The notes below the pieces were generated by a model. That model saw only the letters and a program-made list of their open reading frames with translations, did no database searches and had not been told where the DNA came from. From the NCBI RefSeq assembly GCF_030269925.1, contig NC_085114.1:11674001-11738000 (forward strand): a DNA stretch of 64,000 bases. Reading direction: 5' to 3'. Origin of the DNA: Bombyx mori (lineage: Eukaryota; Arthropoda; Insecta; Lepidoptera; Bombycidae). Position 1 is the first letter of the stretch. Every line of letters begins with the position of its first letter. The position numbers and the translations under genes were made by a program. Below are positions 31,200 through 42,738 of this stretch, one piece after another.

Positions 31200-32130
31200 A
31201 TGGTAGATTTTATACAACCCCACAGAATAAATAGCATTTGTCCCTGAGGAAATTATCAGAAGGTAACTGATCCACCACGAATGCTATTTATCCTGTAGTC
31301 ACTATAGAAAAAAAGACAACATTAAAATTTTTAGGATACTATTATTATTATTTTATACGTTCAATCGTTTCCGGGCAACTATTTAAAGAATCCTTGCCCT
31401 TCAGACTGTCCAGACAAATATCTATCATACTATATCAAATTTCAAATTCAAGAATTTCGGAAGCATCTCTAACATCATATTGTCACATAAACTACGGTAC
31501 TTACTGACGCGAAAGGCTTTGGGGAAAAGGCTAGTAAAACTGTATCATAAAAGCGCTAAGGAGCACAGCTATTTTCAAAGCTGAACGCATTATAGATAAC
31601 TCTTTATAAAGCATGAAGTTTATAAATGAGCATAAATCTTAAAATAGCAATTCAAAAGTGTGACAACTAGTAGCTTTTTCGCTTAGAGCCGTTTTTTTCG
31701 GCAGCCCTTTACGGAGAGGAATTTATTACACACAAAGGGCGGTGACCTTCTCATCTAAGCGACTAAATAAAACCTAAGATACATAGCTGGATTAGGTAAT
31801 TCGTTTCTGTCAGAAGTTCACAAACAACATTCTTGTCATGTCCTAAAATGAGGATCAAACTTATGTTTTAATATAAATATAACGCAATATTTTGTATAAT
31901 TCTCGTAAAGCATAATAGACATTGACAAAAACAAAACATTAATATTAACATTCGAAATAATAAAAGCTTTGATATTTCGAATAACTTTTACTTTCAAAGT
32001 AATGCGCTTTTGATACATTACCTTTTTAATTAATGACGGAAGACTTCTTTGGATAAATTAATCAATAAAACTAGAGGCTATGAGAAGTCGCGGCATATGC
32101 ACCGCTAAATCTTTGATAGTTTTCAAGTCT
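31200..32130. other. Unassigned; short inverted repeat at its start
   Basis: AGAATAAATAGCATTTGT near 31224 is inversely repeated as CGAATGCTATTTATCCTG near 31279, a small foldback. The rest is AT-rich and unassigned. Confidence 0.35.
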
Positions 32131-32138
32131 TGCAGTAC

Positions 32139-32174
32139 GTAGACTCAATAAAGTTATAAAGTTATTGAGTCTAC
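32139..32174. repeat. 36-bp near-perfect palindrome
   Basis: GTAGACTCAATAA and its inverse TTATTGAGTCTAC surround AGTTATAAAG. It forms a 13-bp perfect stem with a 10-base spacer. Confidence 0.85.
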
Positions 32175-33744
32175 AAAAACTCCAGAATAAAATATTTTCT
32201 ATAGGAAAAAAACAATGAGCGCCGTTATAATGAAATTCGCAAAAATCGCGTGTTTTCACACAAAACATACTTTATCATCAAATTAACACAGGCTTGATAT
32301 TTCTTCGTAAAGCAGTATAATTTGTATAGAAATTCTTATTCTCGAGACCCGTCACTTCGTTAGCTCGACGCGCGCTGGGGGCGTAGCAGCAGCTGTGATT
32401 TCTGTTTTTGATGTTTTCCTTGTTGCTATACTTATGTACTTATTGGTGTTAGATGATTGAACGAGGACCGAATGAATGTTGTTTTAACGGGTTCATTACT
32501 TTTTAATACGCTTTTATTAGCTTCGTACGTATGTTAGTAAGTAGCAGAATTTTTGAACATGATTTTGACCATCTTCAAAACGTCGGATTAACTCAAAATT
32601 TGGCATACTTATTAAAGACCAATGACAATTCAACAGTTTGATCCGTTATCTTTACGAGGATCATCAGGATCAGCGATTTTTTCTTTTCCTGAGACCCGGA
32701 GTGTCTGCGTCAAGACTAAGAAGGGAAAACTATCTGGCGATCACCTATTTATTTCTCGAATAAGTTACCGATTGATTCAGATGACATTTTTGAATTTTTT
32801 TTACAATAAAATCATTTATTCTAACACTATTTTAATTCAAATTTATTAAAATTTAATTTATATTTTTTTGTTGAATTTTCTATAAAGGCGTATTTTTTTA
32901 AACTATTATTTATTAAAAGTTTTACTTTCGATTGTATGGCTAATATGTATAATCGTTTAGAAGGAGTAGATATGTGTTTAATTGAGTACTCTAGAGAGTA
33001 ATAGAGGCCTAAATTCAAGGAAATCATGTTCAAATTTTATTTAAATTTTCTTTTGTTGTTCATCGAACGCACTGTAACTCAAATAAAAGAAAAATATATG
33101 TATCGTAAAATACCTCATAGAATACTGAAAGTATATAATAATATGTATGTATATGCTTCTTTTTGTTTTCAGAAGATTAGCTCATGGTAAATGAAATGAT
33201 CACATCACAGACGTTTCACTTTTGCCGCAATACGTAATATTAACCAGAAGTCAAATAGAATAACAATAGAAGGGACCTTTTATTGAATCAATTATGAGGT
33301 CAGCGCTGTCGTAACTTCGCTTTTATTAGATAGAAAGAAATCTCTTGGTATTGTATGACACTTACGTGTAACAATGTTTATTATTCGTGTATATTTTCGT
33401 CAATTTTAAGCCTAACGTGTAATGGATAACTGTGATTCGAAATATATTTCGATCTTATATCGCAAGGTGTTCCAGAATATTCTCTTTGAATTTTTTAGTC
33501 ATCCATTTTATTTCCGTAAATGTTAGCGTTAAATACATGCCTATAATTTATTAACTGGCTTAAACAAAGATGAAATGCTACTAGGCTATCTGCCGTTTAG
33601 TCTTAAACTTCTTTAGTGTTGGATTGAAGGTACATGTCATACTGGGGAAAAGTTCCGATATTTGGTAAACCGTGCCCAATCTGGAACAAAATATATGAGA
33701 ACTTTACTTTTACTTTACCGCCGCCCTAGTAATAACTGGCCCTA
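32175..33744. other. Unassigned AT-rich sequence
   Basis: A short GC-rich patch (GCTCGACGCGCGCTGGGGGCG near 32362) stands out. ORF 32622-32849 encodes a mixed peptide without a motif. No repeat family recognised. Confidence 0.35.
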
Positions 33745-34192
33745 ATCAATCATGCATCATCTCACGGATCGTTTCGAACCTCTGGGTCTGCGGAGGGACT
33801 TCGGTTCCCTGTTTAGTTTGTACTGTATGTTCCATAGGGGGTGCCCTGTGGAATTGTTCGAGCTGATACCATCATTTCGTTTTACCATCGCACCGCCCGC
33901 CACCGCAGTAGAGTTCATCCATACTACCTGGAGCCACTGCGCTCACCCACAGTGCGTTTCCAAAGATCTTTTTTGCCACGTACCATCCGGCTTTGGAATG
34001 AGCTCCCCTCCACGGTATTTTCCGAGCGCTATGACAGATCTTTCTTCAAATGAGGCTTGTGGAGAGTACTTTACGGTAGGCAGCGGCTTGACTCTGCCCC
34101 TGGCATTGCTGAAGTCCATGGGCGACGGGAACCACTCATCATAGGTGGGCCATATGCTCGTCTGTCTACAAGATCAATAAAAAAAATAAAAA
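33745..34192 (+). pseudogene. LINE reverse-transcriptase C-terminus and 3' tail
   Basis: Frame 33752 onward gives HLTDRFEPLGLRRDFGSL and VELFELIP. After a frame switch near 33880 it gives SRVHPYYLEPLRSPTVRFQR, then SFLPRTIRLWNELPSTVF and ERYDRSFFK. These are hallmark blocks of the C-terminal end of a very common lepidopteran LINE protein. The 3' UTR (GCAGCGGCTTGACTCTGCCC, AGTCCATGGGCGACGGG, GGGCCATATGCTCGTCTG) ends in AATAAAAAAAATAAAAAAA. At least one frameshift and 5' truncation; not functional. Clade (Jockey or CR1-like) not decided. Confidence 0.85.
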
Positions 34193-34259
34193 AATGTATT
34201 CCGATATGTTTACTAGATTCTTAGGAAATTTTTAATATTTCTAGCTCTCTTTCTAATAA

Positions 34260-34550
34260 CTAGCTGACCCGGCAGACTTCGTAGTGCCTCAATCGATAAA
34301 TAAAATACCTAAACTTTTTTATAAAATAAACTTAAAACAAACAAAAGGAATCCGTCCGACGGGGGACACATCAAAGGAAAAACAAAATTGTTATTTTTAT
34401 TTAATTCCGAGAATTTTCATATTTATCTACCTTTTAAACCTTCTCTGGACTTCCACAAATAATTCAAGACCAAAATTAGCCAAATCGGTCTAGCCGTTCT
34501 AGAGTTTTAGCGAGACTATTGAACAGCAATTCATTTTTATATATATAAAT
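34260..34550 (-). mobile_element. Non-autonomous Helitron, family A
   Basis: Reverse CTAG at 34260, CTGACCCGGCAGACTTCGTA, GGAATCCGTCCGACGGGGGA, CTCTGGACTTCCACAAATAA, ending CAATTCATTTTTATATATAT. The 5' terminal TC is blurred into an AT run. Confidence 0.87.
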
Positions 34551-35166
34551 AAATTACATAACAAAATATCTCGTACAAGGACGTGAACACGACCTTCTCA
34601 GAACGAGCACTTATGAATAAAACCGACACGGAAAAAGCACACACGCAAATAAGTAATTTCACAAGCGACTGCTCGATACTAGTAAATGTGGATATCGATT
34701 ATGATGTCCATATATTTCTACATTAGTTCTAATTTTGCTCATTTCTGCTAAAAATATGTTTGTGTTTATAGAAATGATTCGCAAATGAATTGTTCGTGAT
34801 ATAAATCATCTAACTCAATGAAGCTCGCTCACTACTTACTGTTTTACTTACCAAATAAACTGCGAGCATTTGTTTATCATTCCATCATCATTGTCGCATC
34901 TTATACAATTACTAGTACCCAAAATCATCTGAGCCACATTCATCAGTATGTTTCTGAGCTCGCACGCTGATATAATACAAAATATTACCAGATACTGCTC
35001 AGATTTTCGTTTCCCCAAAAGAGTAATCGTAAGGTCAGTAAATGTAAGCTTAAAATTTACACTGTAAAAGGAGTTTCCAATTAAAACTGCGTTGCGCGGA
35101 CTAGGACTAAATAAAAACTTTCGTTTGTGAAATGTAAATGATATTAATATTTCGTGTTAATTTTAA
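34551..35166. other. Nothing recognised
   Basis: AT-rich, no repeat family or supported ORF seen. Confidence 0.35.
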
Positions 35167-35408
35167 TTTTTTTATTGCTTAGATTTGTGGACGAGCTCAC
35201 AGCCCACCTGGTGTTAAGTGGTTACTGGAGCCCATAGACATCTACAACGTAAATGCGCCACACACCTTGAGATATAGTTCTAAGATCTCAGTATAGTCAC
35301 AACGGCTGCCCCACCCTTCAAACCGAAACGCATTACTGCTTCACGGCAGAAATAGGCGGGGCGGTGGTACCTACCCGTGCGGACTCACAAGAGGTCCTAC
35401 CAACAGTA
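35167..35408 (-). mobile_element. Bm1 SINE, headless
   Basis: TTTTTATTGCTTAGATTTGTGG to AGAGGTCCTACCAACAGTA, stopping at the common internal boundary. Confidence 0.93.
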
Positions 35409-36373
35409 AATCGTGTTTTAGAAAGATGTTTCGTAATGCCGCAATCAATATTGAATACAATTCCCCTCACAAGAGAATGAACTCCTGGCGTCAACTGATA
35501 TTTATTTGTATCCGTATTGCAAATATTGCCAGTTTTTTTTTGCTGTGTACACCTTTTTCTGGAAACTCACTTTTGGGTATAAATTCTCTTAAGGTAAGAT
35601 CACATCTACATCGTCTACATTGTACAATTTCATTACTAGGGGCGCAGAAATAAACTAGATTGAGATATGGATAATTTGTACACGAACCAGAACAAATACT
35701 GTAAATCTGGTAAGCTAAGTAATGCCTTAAACAAAACCTGGAAAATTAACAAGCATCTACCCGCATTAATTAATTTAAAAAAAACTGCTCTAATAAGCCT
35801 TATTGTTTACGAAATAAAGTCCATTGCGTTTGAACTTTATGTTTTATACAGAAACTTATTCCTAACTAGGTTCTGAAGTTGATCCTTTAATCTTTTCCTT
35901 ATAAACCTTGCCCGAAGTATCGGAAAATTACAAAGCCTAAGGGTATAATGATTTGGGGAATATTCTTGTTTGGCTCCTTCTCAAAAGGGACTCCGCAATA
36001 TTGTTCTAGTTTGTTTATTATTATATGGAATTTTCCGTGACAACATTCGGAATTCCGCAGGTAAATATCATTTTTTCCATCCCTAACGTGAAGAATTAAA
36101 GATAAAATAACATTAAAGATAAAACATCCCGTGGTAAAATTAAGGTCTCGAATATTTACATAAGGACTGGTGGTTTCCGCTTTGATAGGACAACGGACAT
36201 ACAATAATAATAGTAAAATTAGACTTCAACCTCCTTTCTAAGATTAAATGACAACAACATAGCGGCGGGCTGTGGACCCTAGTAACAATTTACAATCTCA
36301 TTAGCACCGCGAGATTAACTTCAATTTAAAAAACACGATAGTTTAAAATACTTTGAACGATAATTTAAATAGA
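35409..36373. other. Unassigned, several short ORFs
   Basis: A plus ORF (35426-35653) and a minus ORF (35899-36204; GKFHIIINKLEQYCGVPFEK inside) have no recognised motif. The minus one has moderately gene-like composition, but no splice or start context supports it. Confidence 0.3.
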
Positions 36374-36618
36374 TTTTTTTTGTTGCTTAGATCGGTGGAC
36401 GATCTCACAGCCCACCTGGTGTTAAGTGGTTACTGGAGCCCATAGACATCTACAACGTAAATGCGCCACCCACCTTGAGATATAAGTTCTAAGGTTTCAA
36501 GTATAGTTACAACGACTGCCCCACCATTCAAACCGAAACGTATTACTCCTTCACTGCAGAAATAGGCAGGGTGATGGTACCTACCTGCGCGGACTCATAA
36601 GAGGTCCTACCACCAGTA
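36374..36618 (-). mobile_element. Bm1 SINE, headless
   Basis: TTTTTTTTGTTGCTTAGATCGG to AGAGGTCCTACCACCAGTAAA; few substitutions. Confidence 0.93.
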
Positions 36619-37029
36619 AATCCTACCAAGAGTAGTCTTTCTTTATTTGACTACCGCGCTAGCGTAGCATTACCAATGTCTTTACAGTGCTATTAAAATT
36701 TCAGTAATTGTCAACACGCGGTCAACCGTCACCTCTCATACGTGTAAGAGACCCAGTCTCGAACGAATTTTTGTGTGAACCTGATGTAGAAATTGCCATT
36801 ATATTCCTTTCATATTAAAATTGTGATTGTGAAACCTTACAATGTACTGAATTTTAATTCGCAATCCACATATACATTAGTAGTGTTAGAAAATCTATCT
36901 ATGAAAACTTTGAGGTGATGTAGTTAAAATGCAGAATTGTTTAATAGGTAATTGATTAATAAATCGACTAAATTGATTAATAGAAAAAAATTTAGCTTTT
37001 TCTACTAGTTAATGTATTACTATTTGAAG

Positions 37030-37073
37030 AAACTTTGTTACTATTGAAGTTAAATTCAATAGTAACAAAGTTT
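37030..37073. repeat. Perfect 19-bp-stem hairpin
   Basis: AAACTTTGTTACTATTGAA and its exact inverse TTCAATAGTAACAAAGTTT flank a 6-base loop, GTTAAA. Confidence 0.9.
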
Positions 37074-37160
37074 CGGGGTATTATTATAGTTCAGAAAGAG
37101 TTTCTAAATGTTTATTAAGATCTTCAAAATAGTTTTCAATGTAAAATTAAAATATATATA

Positions 37161-37522
37161 TGTAAGCTTGAGGGTAGATATTATCTTGTTGAACACCAAG
37201 TAAAACGATGTCACTTCTGATTCCTGATTTAATCAACAATATGTTATCTTAACAATTCACTTTAACACTTGTCCAACTTTAACCAGTACGTACAACAATC
37301 ACTGAATCACACAACGTAACAAGGATATAGTAAGTGCACCAGGCAAGCGCAGTCCAACGAATGTTTCTCGCAAGGCACGCACCGCCTTTTTATACTAGCC
37401 GGCGCAGCTGGCTTATGAGTCACTTCTGTTGCACGAGTGGAACGACACGGCCGGCGCACCCGGCTTGTGTGAGTCACGCCTGTTGCACGTGATGTTTATT
37501 AGAAATATTGTTAACGCCGTCA
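37161..37522 (-). repeat. 3' LTR (minus-strand element)
   Basis: On minus it begins TGACGGCGTTAACAATA and ends CAAGCTTACA. It has a TATA box TATAAAAAGG (about 37385-37394 on plus) with a GC-rich upstream (GCCGGCGCAGCTGGC) and a TTCGTTGGACTGC stretch about 30 bases downstream that may be the start region. Confidence 0.9.
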
Positions 37523-37537
37523 CGGCCATACTGACAT
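37523..37537 (-). promoter_or_regulatory. Conserved motif immediately before the 3' LTR
   Basis: On minus, TGTCAGTATGGCCG abuts the LTR start TGACGG. It is the counterpart of TGTCAGGATGGTCGAA in the element at 14020. Confidence 0.6.
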
Positions 37538-37814
37538 GCGCTCGTCCTCGTGCGCCTTTTTATGGTTGTTCTGTAGACAATAAGCGTATTCGTTCATCCT
37601 GACATTAACGGATGCAACTTAAAACGTGGTCTATGATATTAACAATCTAATACGGTTCGGTTCGCATAATTCTTCAGAAAATCCTATACTGGCTATAAAT
37701 ACTGACTGCTTACATACCTGGGCCAGTTCATTTAAATCTCTTCAGGTATGTAAGTATGTCCCTTTTAACTTAAATCGGAATTGTTATCCCTTCAGTTTTT
37801 CGAACTGGACCGGA

Positions 37815-37929
37815 TAATGCTAGACCGGATCGCAATCCCTGTAGCTAATTGTTGTGGCTAGTCCGGATGAAAATCCCTATAGCCAAGCCGTTGGACCGGA
37901 CAGACCCTTCAATGACTTCACACTTTTTT

Positions 37930-37964
<35 letters not shown>

Positions 37965-38226
37965 TATTCTTTGCTAGTCTGGATCAACATCCCTTTAGCC
38001 AAGTCGTTGGACCGGATACACCCTTCAACGACCTACATTTTTTTTCTCTTTTTTTTTTTTTTTGCTAGTCCGGATTATCATCCCTTTAGCCAAGTCATTG
38101 GACCGGATACACCCTTCAATGACTTACAATTTCTTTTTTTTATTCTCTTTTTTTTTTTTTTTTGCTAGTCCGGATTAACATCTCTCTAGCCACATACAAT
38201 TCTCTTTTTTTTTTTTTTTTTTTTTA
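37815..38226 (-). repeat. Tandem array of ~90-115-bp units with homopolymer spacers
   Basis: GCTAGTCCGGAT..(A/C)ATCCCT.TAGCCAAG recurs at about 37857, 37973, 38064 and 38164, with a diverged unit at 37819. Each is followed by GGACCGGA(T/C)A.ACCCTTCAA.GAC and 25-45 bases of almost pure T (A on the element strand). It sits between integrase and the 3' LTR, as in the other element. Confidence 0.92.
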
Positions 38227-38402
38227 ATCTGCGTGTACGGTAGCGTTTGTTAAAACATCTCTTAAACCAGAACATTTATACGGAATTTCTTCAGAAATAG
38301 TGCGAGCCCGACCATCGTTTTCTACATTTCCAACACCTGCACCTGAGGTGCCTGAGCTTACAGACGTTGTATCACTACCCGCAGACTATGTTTGCTGTAT
38401 CG

Positions 38403-39430
38403 CTATTTGCGGACAAAAATGTCGCTTCTATTGTCAGTGATAGAGTCGTCATCATTAAGATCAGTTTCATGAACAAGATTACTTAACCCATCTGTGTACG
38501 CCGTCACGTCATCGTCACTATAATTTTCAGAAATTTCTAGTAGGCCTGACGGGCCTCGAGGTACTTCGCGTAAGTTTTCATGGGAAACTCTGTACACTAG
38601 AACCATTTACATGTCTCAACTTATACCTATCGTTTTCCAAAACTGCAGATGATTGAAAGATTACTGGTGGTCCGGAGGCCTTTCCCGCTTCACCGGGACG
38701 GGTGGGCGAGCAACGGCTCAGCCAAGAGGGGTGGGATTTGCTAACAACTGCCCGAGTGCCTCCAAAGGAGACCTAACAACTCAAGAGCAATTGCTTCGCG
38801 AATGAATCTACTACCGGATCGGAATCGTGACCCACTGAGAAGATCCGGCGAGAAACTCAGTGGGCTGATGCATGGGTTAGGTTGCACGTCGACCTCTTTG
38901 TAGAGTTCGATGAGTACGGTTACCGGGGTTCCTCAGCCTGCTCCTAGTGTTAGAGCTGAAGGTATCTAATGCAAGAGTTATTGGATCTGGTGGATCCGTA
39001 AGGACGTGTCTAGGGCGACGACGGTGACTTGCTCCTGCGTGATCAGGATTCGGGGTGCAGTAATGTTGAAGGGACCTTTATATTTTCGGTCTAATTTACG
39101 AAAACAAAACCCCCAGCGGAAAAGAGTTTGACTTTAGCTTTGCCTCGACTAAACCAAGCTTCTGTTTGTGCCCATTTTTGTTTTTTTTTTTTTTTTGTTT
39201 TCGCAGGCCTTCGACCGTGCTAAATCAAGATCTAATCTAGAGGGATTATCACTCTGTTGAAACTTAGATATTTCAAGTGAACTACCCTGAACGGTAAACA
39301 TCTATTCTATTGGAGTAAACCCTGTTACTCGACAACGTGTACTATTAAGGGCGAGTTGAATATCCCCTAACTGCTCTTGCCATGATTGGTCCGAGTTACT
39401 TTCAGATCAAAGAGTGACTTGTTCATGAAA
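38403..39430 (-). pseudogene. Integrase C-terminal remnant, interrupted by a LINE
   Basis: On minus, 39420-39230 encodes WQEQLGDIQLALNSTRCRVT and nearby pieces of the integrase C-terminal half. 39190-39070 gives RKLDRKYKGPF, the GPF module typical of Ty3/gypsy integrases. The frame is then interrupted by a LINE at 38649-39055 and resumes with ENDRYKLRHVNGSS at 38640. A further acidic C-terminal frame (38606-38403; LLEISENYSDDDVTAYTDGL) follows. In-frame stops and a poly-A tract also break the coding. Non-functional. Confidence 0.85.
38649..39055 (-). mobile_element. LINE 3' end inserted in the integrase, with 5-bp duplication
   Basis: Same unit as 27890-28085 (GATTGAAAGATTACTGGTGG; CTACTACCGGATCGGAATCG) continuing into ACTGAGAAGATCCGGCGAGA and further 5' sequence. 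TGCAG flanks both sides (38644-38648, 39056-39060). The integrase frame is continuous if only one copy of TGCAG is kept, which fixes the insertion limits. Confidence 0.87.
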
Positions 39431-39544
39431 CCGCTTACCATTGAATAAATTACTATGTTTTTTTTTTTTTGAGACTACATTCTGACCTTGAATGTAACAT
39501 AAAAGGGAAGCCAAAACCACTTATCTGTAACACACTGAAGCTCT

Positions 39545-39779
39545 GGAACACACGTTGACGTCTCTGGTTGGACCTGCCACAGCACAGTCTCCTACGAGGC
39601 GGCGCACCCTAGCGCAAGTGCAGCCGGAGCGCGGGGGCTCCAATATCGGCAGTCCGTGCTGGAGGCGTGATCTCGTCGTTTGGCGGACCCGTCGGCCGGC
39701 CTCCGTACCGTCGAGGCGATCTGCCCGGTTCTCGCGGACTGGGTAGGCCGCGACCGCGGAAGTCTCACCTCCGGCTACC
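39545..39779 (-). other. GC-rich insertion of uncertain origin
   Basis: GC-rich with open frames on both strands and arginine/proline-rich peptides without motifs. It replaces the part of the adjacent Bm1 that should follow GTGCGGACTCAC, so it is probably a fragment of another retroelement, or host sequence joined by rearrangement. Confidence 0.4.
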
Positions 39780-40055
39780 TGTGCAGACTCACAAGACATT
39801 TTACCACCATGCAAACTTCTTACCGCAACAAATCTTACCAGCCACCACGCAAACTACAATTTTACGGGTTCCACCTCTCTTACACGATGTTACTCCCACA
39901 CTGAGGAAGCCAACCGCGAACACTTGTCAAGCACGCACAAGCACGCACTTTACCGGAAAAACCTGCATCCGCCAGCGGAACCCGAACGCCGCCGCATCGC
40001 CAGACACGAACGCACCGGACGTCTTATCTTACAGGTCACGACGACTTCAGATGTG
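39780..40055 (-). mobile_element. Bm1 SINE, head half, diverged
   Basis: GTGCAGACTCACAAGACATT, then TTTTACGGGTTCCACCTCTC, CACGATGTTACTCCCACACTG and CGAACGCACCGGACGTCTTA follow reverse Bm1 order through the head. Scattered duplications such as GCACGCACAAGCACGCAC. Confidence 0.7.
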
Positions 40056-40399
40056 TCAATTTTTCTTCCCCACGGAAACTTGCTTGCTTTCTTGTTTGCT
40101 TGCTTGCTGGAGCCCGAAGTCATCGAACGTGTAGTGTTATTGGTATTGAATCGAGTAGATTCTAAAATTTCAGCGACAATTCACAGTCTCATATCCTGGT
40201 TTACTGTACTAGTGCCATATAACTCTAGCAGTAGTCATTGGCTTAAAAACGATTCGTGTCGGAACTACCCACTCGTCATGACAGATCCATTATTGCGATC
40301 GAAGTTTCACTTGAGATTTGCACTTGCCTTAATTTCTTGCAATAGCTTGTTACGTGTTGTATTTCCGTTAGTAAACGCCATGTGATGACGTCGACAGTC

Positions 40400-40624
40400 A
40401 AACTGGGCAACATCAGCCAGAACGTAAGATGTGACGATTTCTTCGTGGCTCAGATCTTCCATCGAGGTAACAGAGACGTTATTACACGACTTACGTATGC
40501 TTCACGTTCTTGTGGCGTACCACTACTAGTATTCTGATCTGCACAATGTTTTTTTTTTTGCTGTACTTCGAACATGTTCAAACACGTCACGCCAGTGAGA
40601 GTAGAGTCCTGATCTCACTTCTGA
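40400..40624 (-). pseudogene. 5' internal region: primer-binding-like site and gag trace
   Basis: Directly after the 5' LTR on minus is TCAGAAGTGAGATCAGGACT (40624 downward). Further in, short frames such as EEIVTSYVLADVAQFDCRRH suggest gag residue, but nothing is diagnostic. Confidence 0.4.
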
Positions 40625-40986
40625 TGTAAGCTTGAGGGTAGATATTATCTTGTTGAACACCAAGTAAAACGATGTCACTTCTGATTCCTGATTTAATCAA
40701 CAATATGTTATCTTAACAATTCACTTTAACACTTGTCCAACTTTAACCAGTACGTACAACAATCACTGAATCACACAACGTAACAAGGATATAGTAAGTG
40801 CACCAGGCAAGCGCAGTCCAACGAATGTTTCTCGCAAGGCACGCACCGCCTTTTTATACTAGCCGGCGCAGCTGGCTTATGAGTCACTTCTGTTGCACGA
40901 GTGGAACGACACGGCCGGCGCACCCGGCTTGTGTGAGTCACGCCTGTTGCACGTGATGTTTATTAGAAATATTGTTAACGCCGTCA
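40625..40986 (-). repeat. 5' LTR (minus-strand element)
   Basis: Identical by eye to 37161-37522 over 362 bases. On the outside it is followed by TATA, the target duplication. Confidence 0.92.
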
Positions 40987-40990
40987 TATA

Positions 40991-42232
40991 TTTTAAAATT
41001 TATTTTGGAATATATGTATATTTATAATATATTTGGAATAGTTCTATCATAAAAAAATTAAACTAAACTTTAATTTTCAGTTTATGGCTTTCCAAACTTT
41101 CCAAACTCCACTGAGATTTCAACTATATTGATCTAAATTTAATTATCAAATGGGTCAAATGAAATCAATAACAAATAAATACTCTTGAGAATAAAATGTA
41201 GGTAGATGGAACTATCTAAACAAGTTTGTGTGTTCTTGGAATAAATGCTAATATAAAATTGATGCCTTACACAATGTCATAAAATGGTTGTACATATTTA
41301 CAATATTGCGTCTTTAAATTCTGTACAAATTAAATATATTGAATGGAATTCCACTTCTTCAACAGAAATTTGAAAATTAATTAGGTTTTTTTTATCGCAT
41401 TATAGTTAATAATAGCATTGGCATTAGTTTCTATTTTGCTCTGCAACCTTTGCACGTCATAAGCAGAAAAGACGCCACTGCTGGACGTAGTTCTCGCCAA
41501 GGCTTGGTTCAGCGAGAGATCGTGTATTATAAAAATTTAGAGAACTCCCAAGACGTACATCAAGTTATTCGTCTTTGTCACAGCGCCCAAGGGCTTAAGT
41601 TCGGCACTAGCAATCTAGTCTAGAACTTCACGTAAACACTATACTACGTAATATTTCGGTTGATAACCTTATCAAGCGTAGAATCTTCTAGAACGCTTCT
41701 CGGCTGTTCTTTAGTCTTAACAAACCACCAATTTCTTAAAGGTGAACCTGCCTAACTGAACCTACCTACCTACCTACCTATTTCAGGCACACGAATATAA
41801 CGTGAACATTGAGTGTAGCATCTTCGAGATACAAGTATATTAAAGTAGCCACTACGTGCCTTTCTGCTCGTCCATATTCATTTTAAGGGCCACTCGGAAG
41901 CTAAGCTTGCTACTTGATACTATCCAGTAAAAATAACGATTAAAATAATAGAAAGTCAAGTCTTTTTCCATTCATAAATTGTCACTTATTTCACCGGTAG
42001 TAGTGCTAATCTCCAAAAATAAATGCCCTTAATTTTCTATTTTATTGTTTGAAAATTATGTAAATATTAACTAAAAGACACTAAAAAATCTAACCATGTC
42101 GACTTAATTCAATCTAGAGGGAGATAGCTAGCTCTCTTAAAGCTCTCTAATTAGAACGATTTATTACAAAGCACGCGCACACCAGAGACAATAAAACTAA
42201 TTTATATAAATTATACAGTATAAGACGGACGA
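40991..42232. other. Mostly unassigned; LINE stub and (CCTA)n
   Basis: CCACTGCTGGACGTAGTTCTC near 41475 resembles the RTE-type tail CCACTGCTGGACATAGGCCTC at 52640, so a decayed fragment is likely. A CCTA repeat lies at about 41760-41780. Otherwise nothing recognised. Confidence 0.4.
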
Positions 42233-42362
42233 TTCACGGTAGGCAGCGGCTTGGCTCTGCCCCTGGCATTGCTGAAGTCCATGGGCGACGGTAACCACTC
42301 ACCATCAGGTGGGCCGTATGCTCGTCTGCCTACAAGGGCAATAAAAAAAAAAAAAAAAAAAC
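42233..42362 (+). mobile_element. LINE 3' UTR with poly(A)
   Basis: CGGTAGGCAGCGGCTTGGCT, AGTCCATGGGCGACGGTAAC, CATCAGGTGGGCCGTATGCTCG, then a 20-base A run. Same family as 33745-34192; only the UTR is left. Confidence 0.87.
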
Positions 42363-42738
42363 AACTGCCGTTTACAAAATTAAGAAGCACAAATTAAATT
42401 CACAATAGACTTAAGACGCGAGTCACTCCATTGTATGCTTATAGGACTTTACATATTGCAGCATCTGTTTTCATAATTTACATTGAGAGTGGAGATCTTA
42501 TAAGGCAGATTTAATTAAAATCACGGAACTCAAGCTCAAGAACTTTGTACGTTACATGACAGACGTATATTCGATATAGTCGTTATATTCTAAAAATAAT
42601 TTTAAGACAACTGTCGACATTGACACTCGCTTTAGTTTAAAATCTAAACAATACGATGATCTCGGTTTTCGACCTTGAATAAAAACGCTAAATATACTCA
42701 CGCTGGTAATTCGAAACCTTTTTTTAATTATTATTCTA

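Larger units (their letters stand above)
37161..40986 (-). mobile_element. LTR retrotransposon, Ty3/gypsy-type, coding-dead, 3826 bp
   Basis: Two 362-bp LTRs (37161-37522 and 40625-40986) appear identical, flanked by TATA duplications (37157-37160 and 40987-40990). Orientation is minus: the integrase remnant reads on minus, the LTR carries TATAAAAAGGCGG on minus, and the primer-binding-like TCAGAAGTGAGATCAGG follows the right LTR on minus. Inside, on minus: a short gag-like region, a Bm1 and GC-rich insertion, integrase pieces split by a LINE, a tandem array, the pre-LTR motif and the 3' LTR. Reverse transcriptase is missing entirely. Like the element at 14020, it cannot have copied itself. 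Confidence 0.92.

Noticed and set aside
37854..38168. Phenylalanine-rich 104-codon ORF
   Set aside because: It is produced by poly-T tracts in the tandem array of the second LTR element.
39555..40134. GC-rich overlapping ORFs as a host exon
   Set aside because: They lie inside the second LTR element and grade into a diverged Bm1 head; peptides lack motifs.
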